A stretch of 64,000 bases of DNA, from the NCBI GenBank assembly GCA_006503535.1, contig QYRS01000003.1, positions 620,001 through 684,000 of the forward strand, in the 5' to 3' direction. This DNA comes from Arthrinium phaeospermum (taxonomy: Eukaryota > Ascomycota > Sordariomycetes > Amphisphaeriales > Apiosporaceae). Made by a program: the position numbers and the translations under genes. The notes under the pieces are model-generated. The model worked only from the letters and a program-made list of their open reading frames with translations, did no database searches and was not told where the DNA came from. Each line of letters opens with the position of its first letter. Position 1 is the stretch's first letter. Shown piece by piece: positions 24,641 to 35,896 of this stretch.

Positions 24641-27600
24641 ATGGTCGTTTTCGATGGCCATGAGTACCTCACCGAGGAAGAGAAGCGCCTGAAGGAGGAT
24701 CGCGAGCGCACCAAGTACTGGAAGAAATGGGGACCCTACGTTGCTGAGCGGCAATGGGCTACAGGCAAGAAGAGACTGTTGTTGTTTTTGGCCCGGCGGC
24801 CCTCTCAAAATGCTAACCGTGTGTGATATACAGTCCGCGAGGATTACAGCGCCGACGGTGACGCCTGGAGTCGTACGTAACTGCCCTACCCCCTTCAGCT
24901 TGTGCCATACGCGAATGCCAATGTTGTGTGATAGTGTACTAAGCCAATGTGCCAAAAAACAGATTTCAGCCATGACCATGCCCGATCTCGAGCTTTCCGT
25001 TGGGGCGAAGATGGTATTGCCGGAGTGTCCGATACGCATGGTCTCCAGAACATTGCGTTTTCGTTCTGGAACGAAGAAGAGTGCGTCGATCGAGAATCTT
25101 ATATACGGGGACATATCGCTTACCAGTGGCCAGCCCGTTCCTGAAGGAGAGACTGTTCGGTTTGTCCAACCCTCAAGGAAACCACGGTGAGAGCGTCAAA
25201 GAGGCTCATTTCCATCTTGACAACACTCCTGTAAGTACATGAAGGACCACCTACCCCCTACCGCTTTGCCTGTTTGCTAACGATTCTGCTAGACTGTAAG
25301 TTGCCTTGAACGATTCCGCCACCGGTGCCTTTACTCACGACTATAGCACTCCTACATGAAATTCCTCTACAAATACCCCCAGAAGGCTTTCCCCTACCAA
25401 AACTTGATCGACGAAAACGCGAGGCGCTCCAAGACGGACAAGGAATACCAACTCTTGGACACTGGCGTATTTGAAGAGGACCGATACTGGGACATAGTCA
25501 TTGAGACTGCCAAGGACGACAACGACCCTGACGAGCTCCTTTTCCGTGTCACCGCTTGGAATCGAGGCCCCGAGCCCGCGCCTCTCCATATCATCCCCCA
25601 TGCGTGGTTCCGCAACACCTGGGCTTGGGGAAGAGAGCCAGAGGACAAGAAGCCCTCAATTCAAGCCCATGACGAGAACTTGGTCAAGTCGAAGCACCAC
25701 AGTTTAGGTGATAGGTACATCCTACTGTCGCCTTCGCCTGGCGTTGGAACCAGCGGCGAAGATGTGCAGCCCGAACTCATGTTTACTGACAACGACACCA
25801 ACTACAACTTCCTCTATGGACAAGAAAACAAGGTGCCGTACGTCAAAGATGCCTTCCACCGATACATCGTAGACAACGAGAAGAAGGCGATCAACCCCGC
25901 CCAGACAGGCACAAAATGCGCAGCATGGTTCAACTTCAACGAGTCCGGCGGTGTTGGCCCCGGAGAATGTGCAGGTTAGTATCTCAATCCTGAAGCGAGC
26001 CGGCCTACTTACTAAGACTATGTTGTAGTTGTCCGTTTCCGCGTATCCAAGAAGGAAGACACATACCTGGACGAAGAATTATTCGACGATATCGTTGAGA
26101 GACGCAAAGACGAGGCCGATGACTTCTACTACCGACTCAGCCCTCTCCCCATGTCCGATGATCTCCGCAACATCCAAAGACAGGCATTCTCGGGTATGAT
26201 GTGGTGCAAACAATACTACCAGTTCATCTGGGATCAGTGGGCCAATGGCGACCCTGCTCAACCTCCGCCGCCCCCTGAGCGGAAAGCCGTGAGGAACTCC
26301 GACTGGAAGCATATGCACATCGACGATATCCTTTCCATGCCGGACTCCTGGGAATACCCCTTCTTCGCTGCTTGGGACACTGCTTTTCACTGTATTCCCC
26401 TTGCCATGATCGATCCAGACTTTGCCAAGAAGCAGATTGATCTTTTCACACGAGAGTGGTATCTCCACCCCAATGGGCAATTGCCAGCGTACGTTCACCC
26501 CTTGCTTCTACGTCAATGAGCTCTCCGCTAACTGAATTATAGATACGAGTGGAACTTTGGGGACGTAAACCCTCCTGTTCACGCGTGGGCCACTTTCCGC
26601 GTATTCAAGATCGAACGCAAGTTGTACGGCAGACAAGATCTGGATTTCCTGGAACGAGTTTTCCAGAAGCTCTTGTTGAACTTCACATGGTGGGTCAACC
26701 GAAAGGACACCGATGGAAAGAACGTCTTCGAAGGAGGTTTCTTAGGCCTGGACAATATTGGTTTGTTCAACCGATCGGAGCCTCTGCCCACCGGCGGTGT
26801 TCTTGAGCAAGCCGACAGCACCGGTTGGATGGCCTTCTACTGCCTGTGCATGCTCAACATCGCGCTTGAACTGGCCAAGCACCGAAGAATCTACGAGGAT
26901 ATCGCATCCAAGTTCTTCGAGCACTTTATCTTCATCAGTGACGCCATGACGTTCAAGTCTGGCCAGAAAGAGGAGAAGTCGCTGTGGAACGAAGAGGATG
27001 GCTTCTACTACGATGCGATTTCTTGGGGTGGCCCCTGGACCCAGCAACTCCCCGTGAGGTCTCTTGTCGGACTTATCCCGCTCTATGCGACCCTCACGCT
27101 GGAGCCGGAGCTGATCAATAAGCTCCCTTCTTTCAAGAAGCGAGTTGATTGGTTTATCGAAAATCGCTGCGATGTCGCAGAGCGAAACATGGCCAGTATC
27201 AGGAAGCGAGGCAAAGGCAACCGAATCCTGTTGGCTATGGTCAGCAAGGAGAGACTGGAGAGAATTCTCAAGCGAATGCTGGACGAGGATGAGTTCCTCA
27301 GCCCCCACGGTATCCGATCACTCTCGAAGTATCACAAGGAGAACCCGGTCTCCATGGATGCCAACGGACAGACTTTCAAGGTCAGCTATGTCCCTGGAGA
27401 TTCCGACAGCGGTCTCTTTGGTGGCAACAGCAACTGGCGCGGTCCTATCTGGCTCGCTGTCAACTTCTTGCTGGTCGAGTCGCTGCAGCGCTTCTTCATG
27501 TTCCATGGACCCAGCTTCCAGGTCGAATGCCCTACAGGGTCTGGCGATTACATGCATCTGGGACACGTTTCCGAGGAGATTCAACATCGTCTCCAGCATC

Positions 27601-28221
27601 TGTTCGCTCGTGGAGACGATGGGCGTCGGAGCATCAATGATGGCAACGATCTTCTTGACTTTGACCCTCACTGGAAGGACAACATGTGGTTCCATGAGTT
27701 CTTCGATGGAGACAATGGCCGAGGACTGGGCGCTACCCATCAGTGCGGCTGGACTGGTCTCATTGGCCGCATGATCCACGACACTGGGTAAGTTTTGATA
27801 TCTATGAGATGCTATCGTATTACAGGCAAACTAACTCTCGAACAGAATCAGCTGCCGTCTCCCGCAGACACCACGGACACCATCGGTGGGTATGGCGCAC
27901 TACTTCGATGATGTATTCCACCGTAGCACGGGTCATGGTCATCCGAAGAAACCGCACATGCGCCGATCGTCTACGGCAAGGTCCATCAGTGCTCGGAGTG
28001 ACTTTGAGAGTTCGGTGAACGGAGATGATGATGATAACCACGATGCGCGGTCCATCGGCAATAGTGTGGCCGGCGCGCCTTTCACGGATCCCGAGCGTGA
28101 ATCGCAGCGGCAAGAGGCTGATGCTCATATGCACCGGTACATCTCTGAACAGCTGGAGAAGGTGCAGAAAGATTCGGACGAGGACACCGGTCTCGCGGAT
28201 GAGTACGAGGCTACTGCATGA
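24641..28221 (+). CDS. Glycoside hydrolase family 63-like protein (yeast YMR196W family)
   Basis: Nine exons: 24641-24764, 24834-24872, 24963-25080, 25134-25230, 25293-25295, 25347-25974, 26029-26488, 26543-27787, 27846-28221; phases sum to 1,029 residues. The first intron has a GC donor (CAG|GCAAGA) with a perfect branch site; exon 5 is only 3 nt (ACT), adding the Thr of NTPTHSYMKFLYKYPQ, a very conserved motif in this family. No signal peptide: MVVFDGHEYLTEEEKRL, so probably cytosolic. Family motifs include GVSDTHGLQNIAFSFWNEED, AAWDTAFHCIPLAMID (W452), YEWNFGDVNPPVHAWA (about 491-506), GPIWLAVNFLLVESLQ (about 790) and WTGLIGRMIHDTG. GH63 enzymes are inverting alpha-glucosidases or mannosylglycerate/glucosylglycerate hydrolases; the substrate of the fungal cytosolic branch is unknown. 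The acidic, Ser-rich C-terminal 90 residues are not catalytic. Confidence 0.93.
24765..24833 (+). other. GC-AG intron in the GH63 gene
   Basis: The exon ends ...GCTACAG and the intron starts GCAAGA; no GT donor is available nearby. TGCTAAC lies at 24811-24817 and the acceptor is ATACAG. Splicing restores the ERQWATVREDYSADGDAW reading, so the GC donor is well supported. Confidence 0.85.
25293..25295 (+). other. Apparent 3-nt micro-exon (ACT, Thr) in the GH63 gene
   Basis: CTAG|ACT|GTAAGT: a clean acceptor preceded by TGCTAAC (25275-25281) on the left and a perfect donor on the right; the second intron (25296-25346, 51 nt) ends ACTATAG. Including ACT gives the conserved Pro-Thr-His-Ser; skipping it loses Thr but keeps frame. 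Confidence 0.7.
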
Positions 28222-29010
28222 GTTGCTCAAACTAGGGAAGGGGGGTTATGCTCCTCAAAGGCAGATTCGGGCTTGTGTAAAGGGAACGGACCTAACAACT
28301 TATGTTAGTAGATGGGCACGGCGTATCAACTTACCACCTAGAGAGGACAAAATAAGGTTTCATGTGTACCTAGGACGTCCGACTGGCTTATCGTGTGTAG
28401 ACAGTCCAGATAGACATTACTGGTTATAGAAACATTTCCTGAGCCTGGTAGACCTACATGTGCAATTGCATCCTGAGTTACGCCCTAGCCGAGTCTGATC
28501 TGTCACCTGCAGTCAGTGAACCGTCCAAAGACTGGATCAAACGACTGGATCCAGGAGGCAACAAAAATGACTGGTTGTTTGCTGCATCTGATCCTTGATA
28601 CAATCGCCCAGACGGGTGCCTGCAGCGATGAAGAAATATCCAGAAATTGTTTGGACAAGCCACCGAGCTCTTATGGCTGTTTGTCCTACGCGAGGACACC
28701 CTTCCATTTGCAGGCCTCCGATTCACGTCGCCTTGACTGGACTTGTGATCCCAAGTGAATTTATTTTTTCTTTGTCACCTACCCAGTGCATACCTGCCTA
28801 CATTAGGTACTTTTGCACGCCGTAGCCAGTGACAAACAACCAGCGTTTTAGGGGGAGAAAGCCAAGTCAAGCATTCACTTGATCGTGACTTCCAGCACAC
28901 TCATTGTTAAGGGAGGAACGACCGTCGCCGCTTCCACTTGGTTCAAAAAAACGCCGAGGAGTGACTGCCCAATTCTATTACAAGAGGACCTACGTCCCAC
29001 CTCTCCCAAT
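28222..29010. other. Intergenic spacer
   Basis: 3' flank of the GH63 gene and promoter of the DUF726 gene. No supported feature inside. Confidence 0.5.
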
Positions 29011-32000
29011 ATGGATTTATCTTCCTCACCCGGATCGTCTGCAGACGAAGCCAGTGTCAATAACGACAACCCGACCCCACGCACCAAAAACAAGGAAATG
29101 GGTCGTCGTGGCAATGCTACTGGCAATGCTGGAGGAGGAGGACCAGGAGGAGCTGGCGGTGCTCGCGGTCCTCCTCCCACCAAGCGCTTCGACTTGGACC
29201 TCAGTGCCATGCTCAACAACGAGCAGCGGCAGCAGCTGCAGCAATTGATCTTCACCATCATGGACACGATGCAGCGGACCCTCCGCGACGTCTTCGACAC
29301 CATGGGAACCACACCCACGACTCGCAAGCGCCCAGACGAGCCCCTCGACGGTATCCAGACACCCGCCGCTACCTGGGCCATCATCCCGAACCCCAGAAGT
29401 CCCAAGTACGCCCACCTCTTCGGCATGGAACCCCTGGTGCCCGTGGTCGAGGCCAAGGACGATGAGAAAGAGACCGAGGAGAAGGAGAAGGACAAGGAAA
29501 GCAACAAGGAGGTCAAGGAAGGCAAGGAGAAGGAGAAGCCCAAGCCTCGCAAGGAACCCCCGAAGCCCGATCTCGTGCCCCCGGCCCCCATCATCCCGCC
29601 GGCGCTGCTTGCGCTGGCCAGTCAGCAAGAGGGAGGCGCCCTGGCGATTCCCCAGTCCATCGAGCAGGCCACGGCCATGATCAAGCGGGACGAGACGGAT
29701 GTCATCACCTCGAGCATGGTGGAGCTGAAGCGGGACGCGCTGACCCATATAGGCAAATGGCGAAGCAACATCTTGCGGCGCATGGGCGACATCACCATCA
29801 AGAACGGCGGAAACGGCGGCAATGTTGTGAGCCAGGGACCGCAACACGCACCAGGTAATGCCAGTAGACGGGGCGGTGGCGCCGCCGGTAGAGGAAGACC
29901 TGCGAGACCGAGTGGGGGTGGTAAGTTCTTCCTCTGCGGCGACCCATCGCAAGTATCCGTCTCGAATCTCTTTTGGCTTGTTATTCATTATCATCTTGCA
30001 CCATCACCACGTCGCCTCACTGTCCCTGCGTACACCCCTCCACTTCATCCCCTATCTTTTGTTGCCGTTCCTTGCGGCCATAAGCTGACATGTCGTTTCC
30101 TGTTTCCCCCTTTGTTTGATGATCTACTGTACGTAATTGCTAACGTGTCAAAAAAGGTGTAAGCCCTGCGGACGAGGAGTCCAACACTGCCTTTACCCGC
30201 CTGTACCCGGCATTCCCCACGCCGCTCTCCGAGTTACCCAAGGAAAAGCGCGCTTGCATCATGCACTCCTTGCTTCTCTTGCTTCTGGGTCTCGAGAACT
30301 ACTACACCTACTCACGCATCCTGTTGTTTTACCTTGCTACATCGTTGCATGTCCCCGTTAGCATTCTAGCACAGGATGAGACGAGAGTGGCGCAGAGTCT
30401 GGCGCAGATCATCAAAGGGGTCACTCCCGAAGAGATCGCCCAGAAACGCTTAGAGGAAGGCAGAACGTCCCGGCGCCACAAGGGCGCTGCGAGCGCAGCC
30501 GCCCAGTTAGCCGCCCACAATGGAACCCTGTCCGCGCCGTTAGTTGCGGCCGGCATCGGTACCGTGTTTGGGGGCCTGGGGCTGGGACCCTCCGCCGCCG
30601 CCGGACTTCTTGGGACGATGGCAGAGAGCACCATCGCCGTTGGTAATTTGTTCGGTTTGTACGGCGCTCGAGCAACCACTAAGATGGATACGTACCTCAA
30701 GGATGTCCAGGACTTTGCGTTCCTGCCCTTGCGCGGCAACCTCGATGGCGTATACGTCGACCCCAAGGACCTGCTCCCCGAGGACCGCCGCATGCGCATG
30801 ACGCTCGGCATCAGCGGCTGGCTGATGGAGAAGGAGGACGTCACCAAGTCCTGGCGCGCCCTCGGCCACCAGAACGAGGTTTACGCGCTTCGATGGGAAT
30901 TAGAATCTCTCACGAAGTTGGGCGTCTCCCTCAAGTCGGCGCTGGGTAGCGTGTCCTGGACCATGGCCAAGAAGGAGATGGCTGAGAGAACAGGTAAGTG
31001 TCGCCCTACACGATATCAATATCCACTAGCCACGAAACTAATCTGTACTCTAGTTTTCGACAGTCTCCATAACTCACTTTGGCCCTCAGATCTTGTCAAG
31101 ATAAGCAAGGTCATCGATAACCCTTGGACCGTTGGCATGGTCCGCGCTGAAAAGGTCGGCGGCATTCTGGCGGACGCGATCATCAACAAGCTCCAAGGCG
31201 AGCGTGCCATCACCTTGGTCGGCTACAGCCTTGGGGCCCGGATCATCTACAACTGCTTGATGCACCTATCGGAGAAGCGAGCCTTTGGCGTGGTCGAGAA
31301 CGTGGTGCTCATGGGCGCTCCCTGCCCTACCGAGGTGCGAGTCTGGGCTGCCATGAAGAGCGTCGTGGCGGGTCGCCTCGTCAACGTCTACTCGAACAAC
31401 GACTACATGCTGGGTTTCATGTACCGCCACAGTAGCTGGCAGTACGGCGTAGCAGGCCTGCAGAAGATCCAGGGCCTACACGGCATCGAGAACTTTGATG
31501 TGAGCGAGATTGTTGTCAGCCACCGCCGGTACCAGCACATGGTCAGCGCAATACTGCAGAAGCTCGGTTGGGAGGACATCGACAGCAACGAGGTGGCCCG
31601 GGAGGACCAGGCGCTCATGCGGCTCGTGGCCGAGGAGACGGAGATGGATCGGGTGCGGGGGTGGGTTAAGACGCCGGCGTCGCTCAACGGTCCGCTCACG
31701 GCCGAGTCACTGGCGCACGGTATGGAGAGTCTGGAATTGAATTCTAGTTCGCAGCAGACTGGTGGCGGCGGAAAGGCTGCTACTGCTCCTGCTGCTAATG
31801 CGTCTACGAAGCGCGGCAAGAGTCCGACGAAGAAGGGAGTACCGGCAGCAGCAGCTCCGATACGGGTCACTTCTGCCACGGCCATGGGCGGTGGTGGACC
31901 TGTGGCACCGGTTCCCGTCCCGTCGGCGTCGTCGCAGAAGGAGAACCAACAAGAGGAGGTGGCCAAGGCGGCCGGTGGTGGTGCGAAGCAGGATAAGTAG
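29011..32000 (+). CDS. DUF726-family alpha/beta-hydrolase membrane protein (yeast Mil1/human TMCO4 type)
   Basis: Three exons: 29011-29920, 30157-30993, 31054-32000; phases sum to 897 residues. ATG at 29011 (MDLSSSPG) is the first ATG of the frame; upstream extension starts only at TTG. Order: disordered Gly-rich start, DLSAMLNNEQRQQLQQLIFT (about 65-85), a Lys/Glu-rich low-complexity stretch (about 150-185), then KEKRACIMHSLLLLLLGLEN, the hydrophobic Gly/Ala segment PLVAAGIGTVFGGLGLG, GYSLGARIIY with the GxSxG nucleophile Ser641, and DYMLGFMYRHSSWQYGVAGL. The tail is Ala/Pro/Lys low complexity. Yeast Mil1 binds a clathrin adaptor complex and TMCO4 is a related putative lipase; the reaction is not established. 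Intron 1 is long (236 nt); intron 2 is 60 nt, in frame and stop-free. Confidence 0.92.
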
Positions 32001-33254
32001 GGTCGTTCTGGCAAGCGCCGAAACCGAGGTGGCGCCAGAGGTGGTGTTGTTGGTGGTGGCAGGGGCGGAAGAGGCCGCGGGGGTTGAAGGAGAGATACGC
32101 GGGCAAACTGAACACGACGGCAGGCATTCTCTTTCTTTTTTTGGTGTGTTTACGCTCATGGCATGCGTCTTTTACTGTTGGTACAGTGGCAACCCTACCA
32201 GAAAGGGGGCAGGAAGCCATTCCAGTATTCTTTTTCGGACAAGGGTTGTTATGATGACGGTGAACCCGGTCTTCAGGCATACGTTTCCCCCGACAATGGA
32301 ATATTGAGACCAATGAGGATGAGTTAGGGAATCATGATATACGAACAAAAACGAAGGGCGCAAGGATTAATCAAGGGCGAAGAGACGGAAGAAGCACGGT
32401 CATGTGGAAGGATGCCGGTTTAGTAGTTGTCGTGTACAGATAGATATGGATATACCCCCTTGAGCTTTACTCTTTGGTGGAAAAGAGAGAGAGCTTACAC
32501 GCATTGATAGTCTGCGATAGGCGGTTGTACAGATATAAGAATGGCGACATCATTTCCTATGCACTGGAATCTTTTCTTCCTCGATACTCGGATGAGTCGG
32601 TAGGTAAGGCACACCCTCTCGAGCAAGTAATAGTTGAGTAGCTCCGTAGGTCAAATGCCCGACAAATGATAATAGGGGTATGTTCGGTCTCATGCCAAAT
32701 CTCTTGACGGTGCCTCTGAACATGAAACCAAAGTAAGGGGAAAGAAATTTAATTTCATCCGCTGTATTCAGAACACCCAGAGACACCCATTCCGAATATC
32801 AATCGAATCTCTATATCTTCACACATACATTTATTTTAATGTGTCTGTTGTGCTGTGGTATTTTGCCCCCTCCCCCCTTCCCTTCCATTTTCCTCCATTC
32901 TCCATCCCCCACCTTCCCCTGATATACCCATCGAAACCAGGGTATATTGGTTTACTTAATTGTCTTTATCCAACAAATCTCGACAAATAAATAAAACATA
33001 ACCACCAAATAGTCAAATAGAAAAAGGATTTCCCCTGCCCCGTCATCGTCGCGTCAAAAAGAAGAAAGCCCGCTAAGCACCTTGGGATGATGGAAAAAGA
33101 CTTGGAACAATTACTTGGCAATCATTTTGTTTGCCAAGGAGGCAGGAGAGGCAGACAGGCACCCTGTGCACATGTCCCCTCGAGCGAAACCCAGAGAGAA
33201 GTAGCAAGTAGGCAAGCAAGCGAGCAAGGAAGAGTATCGCGCAAGCCTCCTCCC
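32001..33254. other. Convergent 3' spacer DUF726-RasGEF
   Basis: Lies between the ends of two convergent genes, so both terminators fall here. It includes a C/T-rich block at 32865-32920 followed by A/T-rich DNA near 32950-33010. A minus-strand frame reaching down to 33073 is intron read-through of the RasGEF gene. Confidence 0.5.
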
Positions 33255-35896
33255 TTATTGCTTGGCAAACCAAGGGAACTTCTTCTTCCCGGCATCGTAC
33301 CCTCCGGCGCCCTGGCTTTCTACCGTGACACTGCGCTGGTAAATATCCTATTAAGCAATAACCGTCAGTAAAAATCCTTCTTCGTAAAAAGTTTTTCAGG
33401 CGGGGCGGCTTATGACGTACCTCATCATCAATAGGCATCAAACAATCTAGTATTAGCTCCCTCGCCACATCGTGCTTGGTCAGGTTGGGGTAGGGCGTGC
33501 CCTGGCTCTTCATGATGGGCAAGCAAACCTCGCCGAGCACCTCAAACTTCTTCCAGTTGATGCGGTCGCCCTCGGCGCCCACAAACGTCATGCTGCCCTC
33601 CTCGGCCGAGACCAGATCCCTGCGATGCAAGGGCATGAAAGGGATGCGGGGCAAGGGCGAGTTTTCCCAGGCCAGCCGGTAGGCGAAGTGACTCTTCTGC
33701 GTCCCCATCAGCAGAACCAGTCGCGCAAACCGCTTCTGCACGTCGGCCGGCACGAGCGCCTTGGTCTGGGCCAGGCGGTGGATGGCCGTCCCGTTGATAC
33801 CGGCCAGCACGGCGGCGAGGCCGTTGTAGTTGTTGAGCTGTCGCAGCTTGAGCGCAATGCTCATAAACTTCTCGAGCATCTGGGCTCGGTGCTTGGCCTT
33901 GTCCCGCATCAGGATCATGTTGGCCACCCATTTGGCGATGTGGTTGAAGTGGGTGACCATCCGGTTTACGTTCTTCATACTCCGACTCTTCTCTCGTTGC
34001 TGTGCGTTCAAGCTGACGTGCCTCACGAGATCCCGAATCCGAATGGATGAGAACATGACCCAGTCAATCCTCGTGATCTCGTCGGCAATGTCATCGTCTG
34101 ACGTGTCCATAAATATGTGATAGCGGAATTTGGTCAGAGGCATGGTATACGTCGGGACCATGGTCGCAGCTTCTCGCTCGTAGTCCTCATACGAATGGAA
34201 CTGGAACTGGTGCACCTTTGCTGTGCCGATGTCGGTGTTGAGAGACGAAGTTGCTGATGGTCGCCGAGCAGGGTTGTGATCCTCCACGCTCAGGGAGCTT
34301 ATGCTTTCGGTAATATCCGATCCCCTCGGCCCGTCGGGCCTACCCAGACTCGACGCACCGGAAGCCGAGTCCTCTTCTATGACGTCCGATTTGGCCCAAC
34401 CCGTGTCATCGTCTTCGAACACGCTGAATTCGAGGTTGCGGCGCATTTGCTGTGCTGCCGCTGCGAATATTGGCTCGGATGACAGGTGCCGTATGAATTC
34501 TTCCAGCGTTTTCCGAGTTGTTGGCCTGGCAAAGTCTCCAGGGTAAGACGCCACCCACTTGGCCACCACCTCGATGATGCGGAGCTGTGATGACGTCTTG
34601 GTAAGGTAATGCACGGATTTGTCCTCCTTTACGCTTTCTAGTCGTGTCAGGATCGCCGTGAAGAGCTCGCCAGGCGCAGCGAATTTGCGGTACAAGCACA
34701 AGAAAACGTCAGCAAAATTACTGTCTGATCGTGACATCTTGGGGGCGAGTAGCCGATCCACGAGCTCGTCGAAGGTGACCCCCGTCTTTTTCGCCGGACG
34801 ATCAAAGGTCATTTCGTCATTGCGCTGTAGTATGGGTATATCGTCGTTGTAGCCAAAAGATTCGCCATCAGATTCCTCAATGTCCAGGAAGGATGGCGCA
34901 TTGTGGCGGTCCAGGCGGATGCCCGGAGTTCGCAGCATGCTGGAGACAGTTTGGTTGTCTTCACCGACTGCATCACGAAATCAAGGTAAGCTTCCTGCAT
35001 AGCCATTGGGGGAAAAACAAGATATGTCCCTCTTACCTGATTGCGGTGGTAAACCTCGCACAAGTGACATATCTGAACTAGCGCGGCTATGCTTACTATG
35101 TTGGCTCATTGGCCGGGCTCCTACTGAATCATGGTGAGTATCGAGGTGAGCCACGGAGGCTGCTCGTCGCCTCATGCCACTAGCCTCCGCTGCTTAAAGT
35201 CAGTATAAATCCTATATAAACATATGATACCCCTTGCGACGGTACGTCTTGTTCCCCTGGCCTGTCCAGGCTGTCCGAGGACCCGAACGCATCAAACGGC
35301 CGGAATTATTCAACATACCTTGGCGGTTGGTTACAAGGACCTTCAGTAACCTGAACAAGGCATTCCTTGAGTTCTCAGGTTTGCTGGCTGAGGTCTTGAA
35401 GTCCGAGACACACGACTGGCAAGCGGCAGCAAGCTCGTCTGAATTGATTTGCCTCACGCTTTCGGGATTGTCACATTTCGTCGCCACAAGGACCGTAGGC
35501 AAAGAGGAATTGACCAGTGCACCTGCTCATGATCAGTCTACGAACCAGCAGTTGCCTTCCCAAAGCCTCCAGATGGATTATCGACTTACTTAAAGTCTGT
35601 GGTAGCTCCAGAATGCTTTCTCTGTTCATGACATCGTACAGAAGCAGGACTCCGTCGATTGGGGGCATCATAGTACCGCCTATCTGCCGGGGCCATTGTA
35701 TCTGCCGCTCTGGATTCACATCGAAATACTCGAGATCAAGCTCGAAAAGGGTCACTGCGTAAGGCACATTGTCTATGAAGATGCGCGCTGCAGTCGGTTG
35801 GGGCCCGGGAGCTTTCGGCAGACCTATCGCCCGCTGGATGAAGTGAGACTTGCCCACCCCATTGGCTCCAATAACTGCGATGTTGATGGACTCCAT
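33255..35896 (-). CDS. Ras guanine-nucleotide exchange factor with N-terminal Ras-like GTPase domain
   Basis: Five exons on the minus strand: 35896-35590, 35522-35319, 35189-35037, 34967-33421, 33347-33255; phases sum to 767 residues. Residues 1-170 are a small-GTPase fold: P-loop GANGVGKS (10-17), LLLYDVMNRESI, VLVATKCDN in place of NKxD, and KTSAS resembling the G5 motif; the switch-II DxxG is not visible, so it is degenerate. A Ser/Arg/His-rich linker (171-230) leads to a RasGEF_N region (about 285-410: TFDELVDRLLAPK) and the catalytic RasGEF domain (about 490-740: RIDWVMFSSIRIRDLVRHVS, NRMVTHFNHIAKWV, FMSIALKLRQLNNYNGLAAV, GINGTAIHRL, ARELILDCLMPID). It ends DIYQRSVTVES...KKKFPWFAKQ. It should load GTP on a Ras/Rap-type protein; the partner is unknown. 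The long read-through past 33421 is an 73-nt intron, not coding. Confidence 0.93.

Noticed and set aside
29026..29994. 322-codon antisense frame over the DUF726 gene
   Set aside because: Low-complexity shadow of the Lys/Glu-rich sense region.
33073..33420. Extension of the RasGEF frame past 33421 to a stop at 33073
   Set aside because: A good GTACGT...AATAG intron there restores the conserved C-terminus ending KKKFPWFAKQ.
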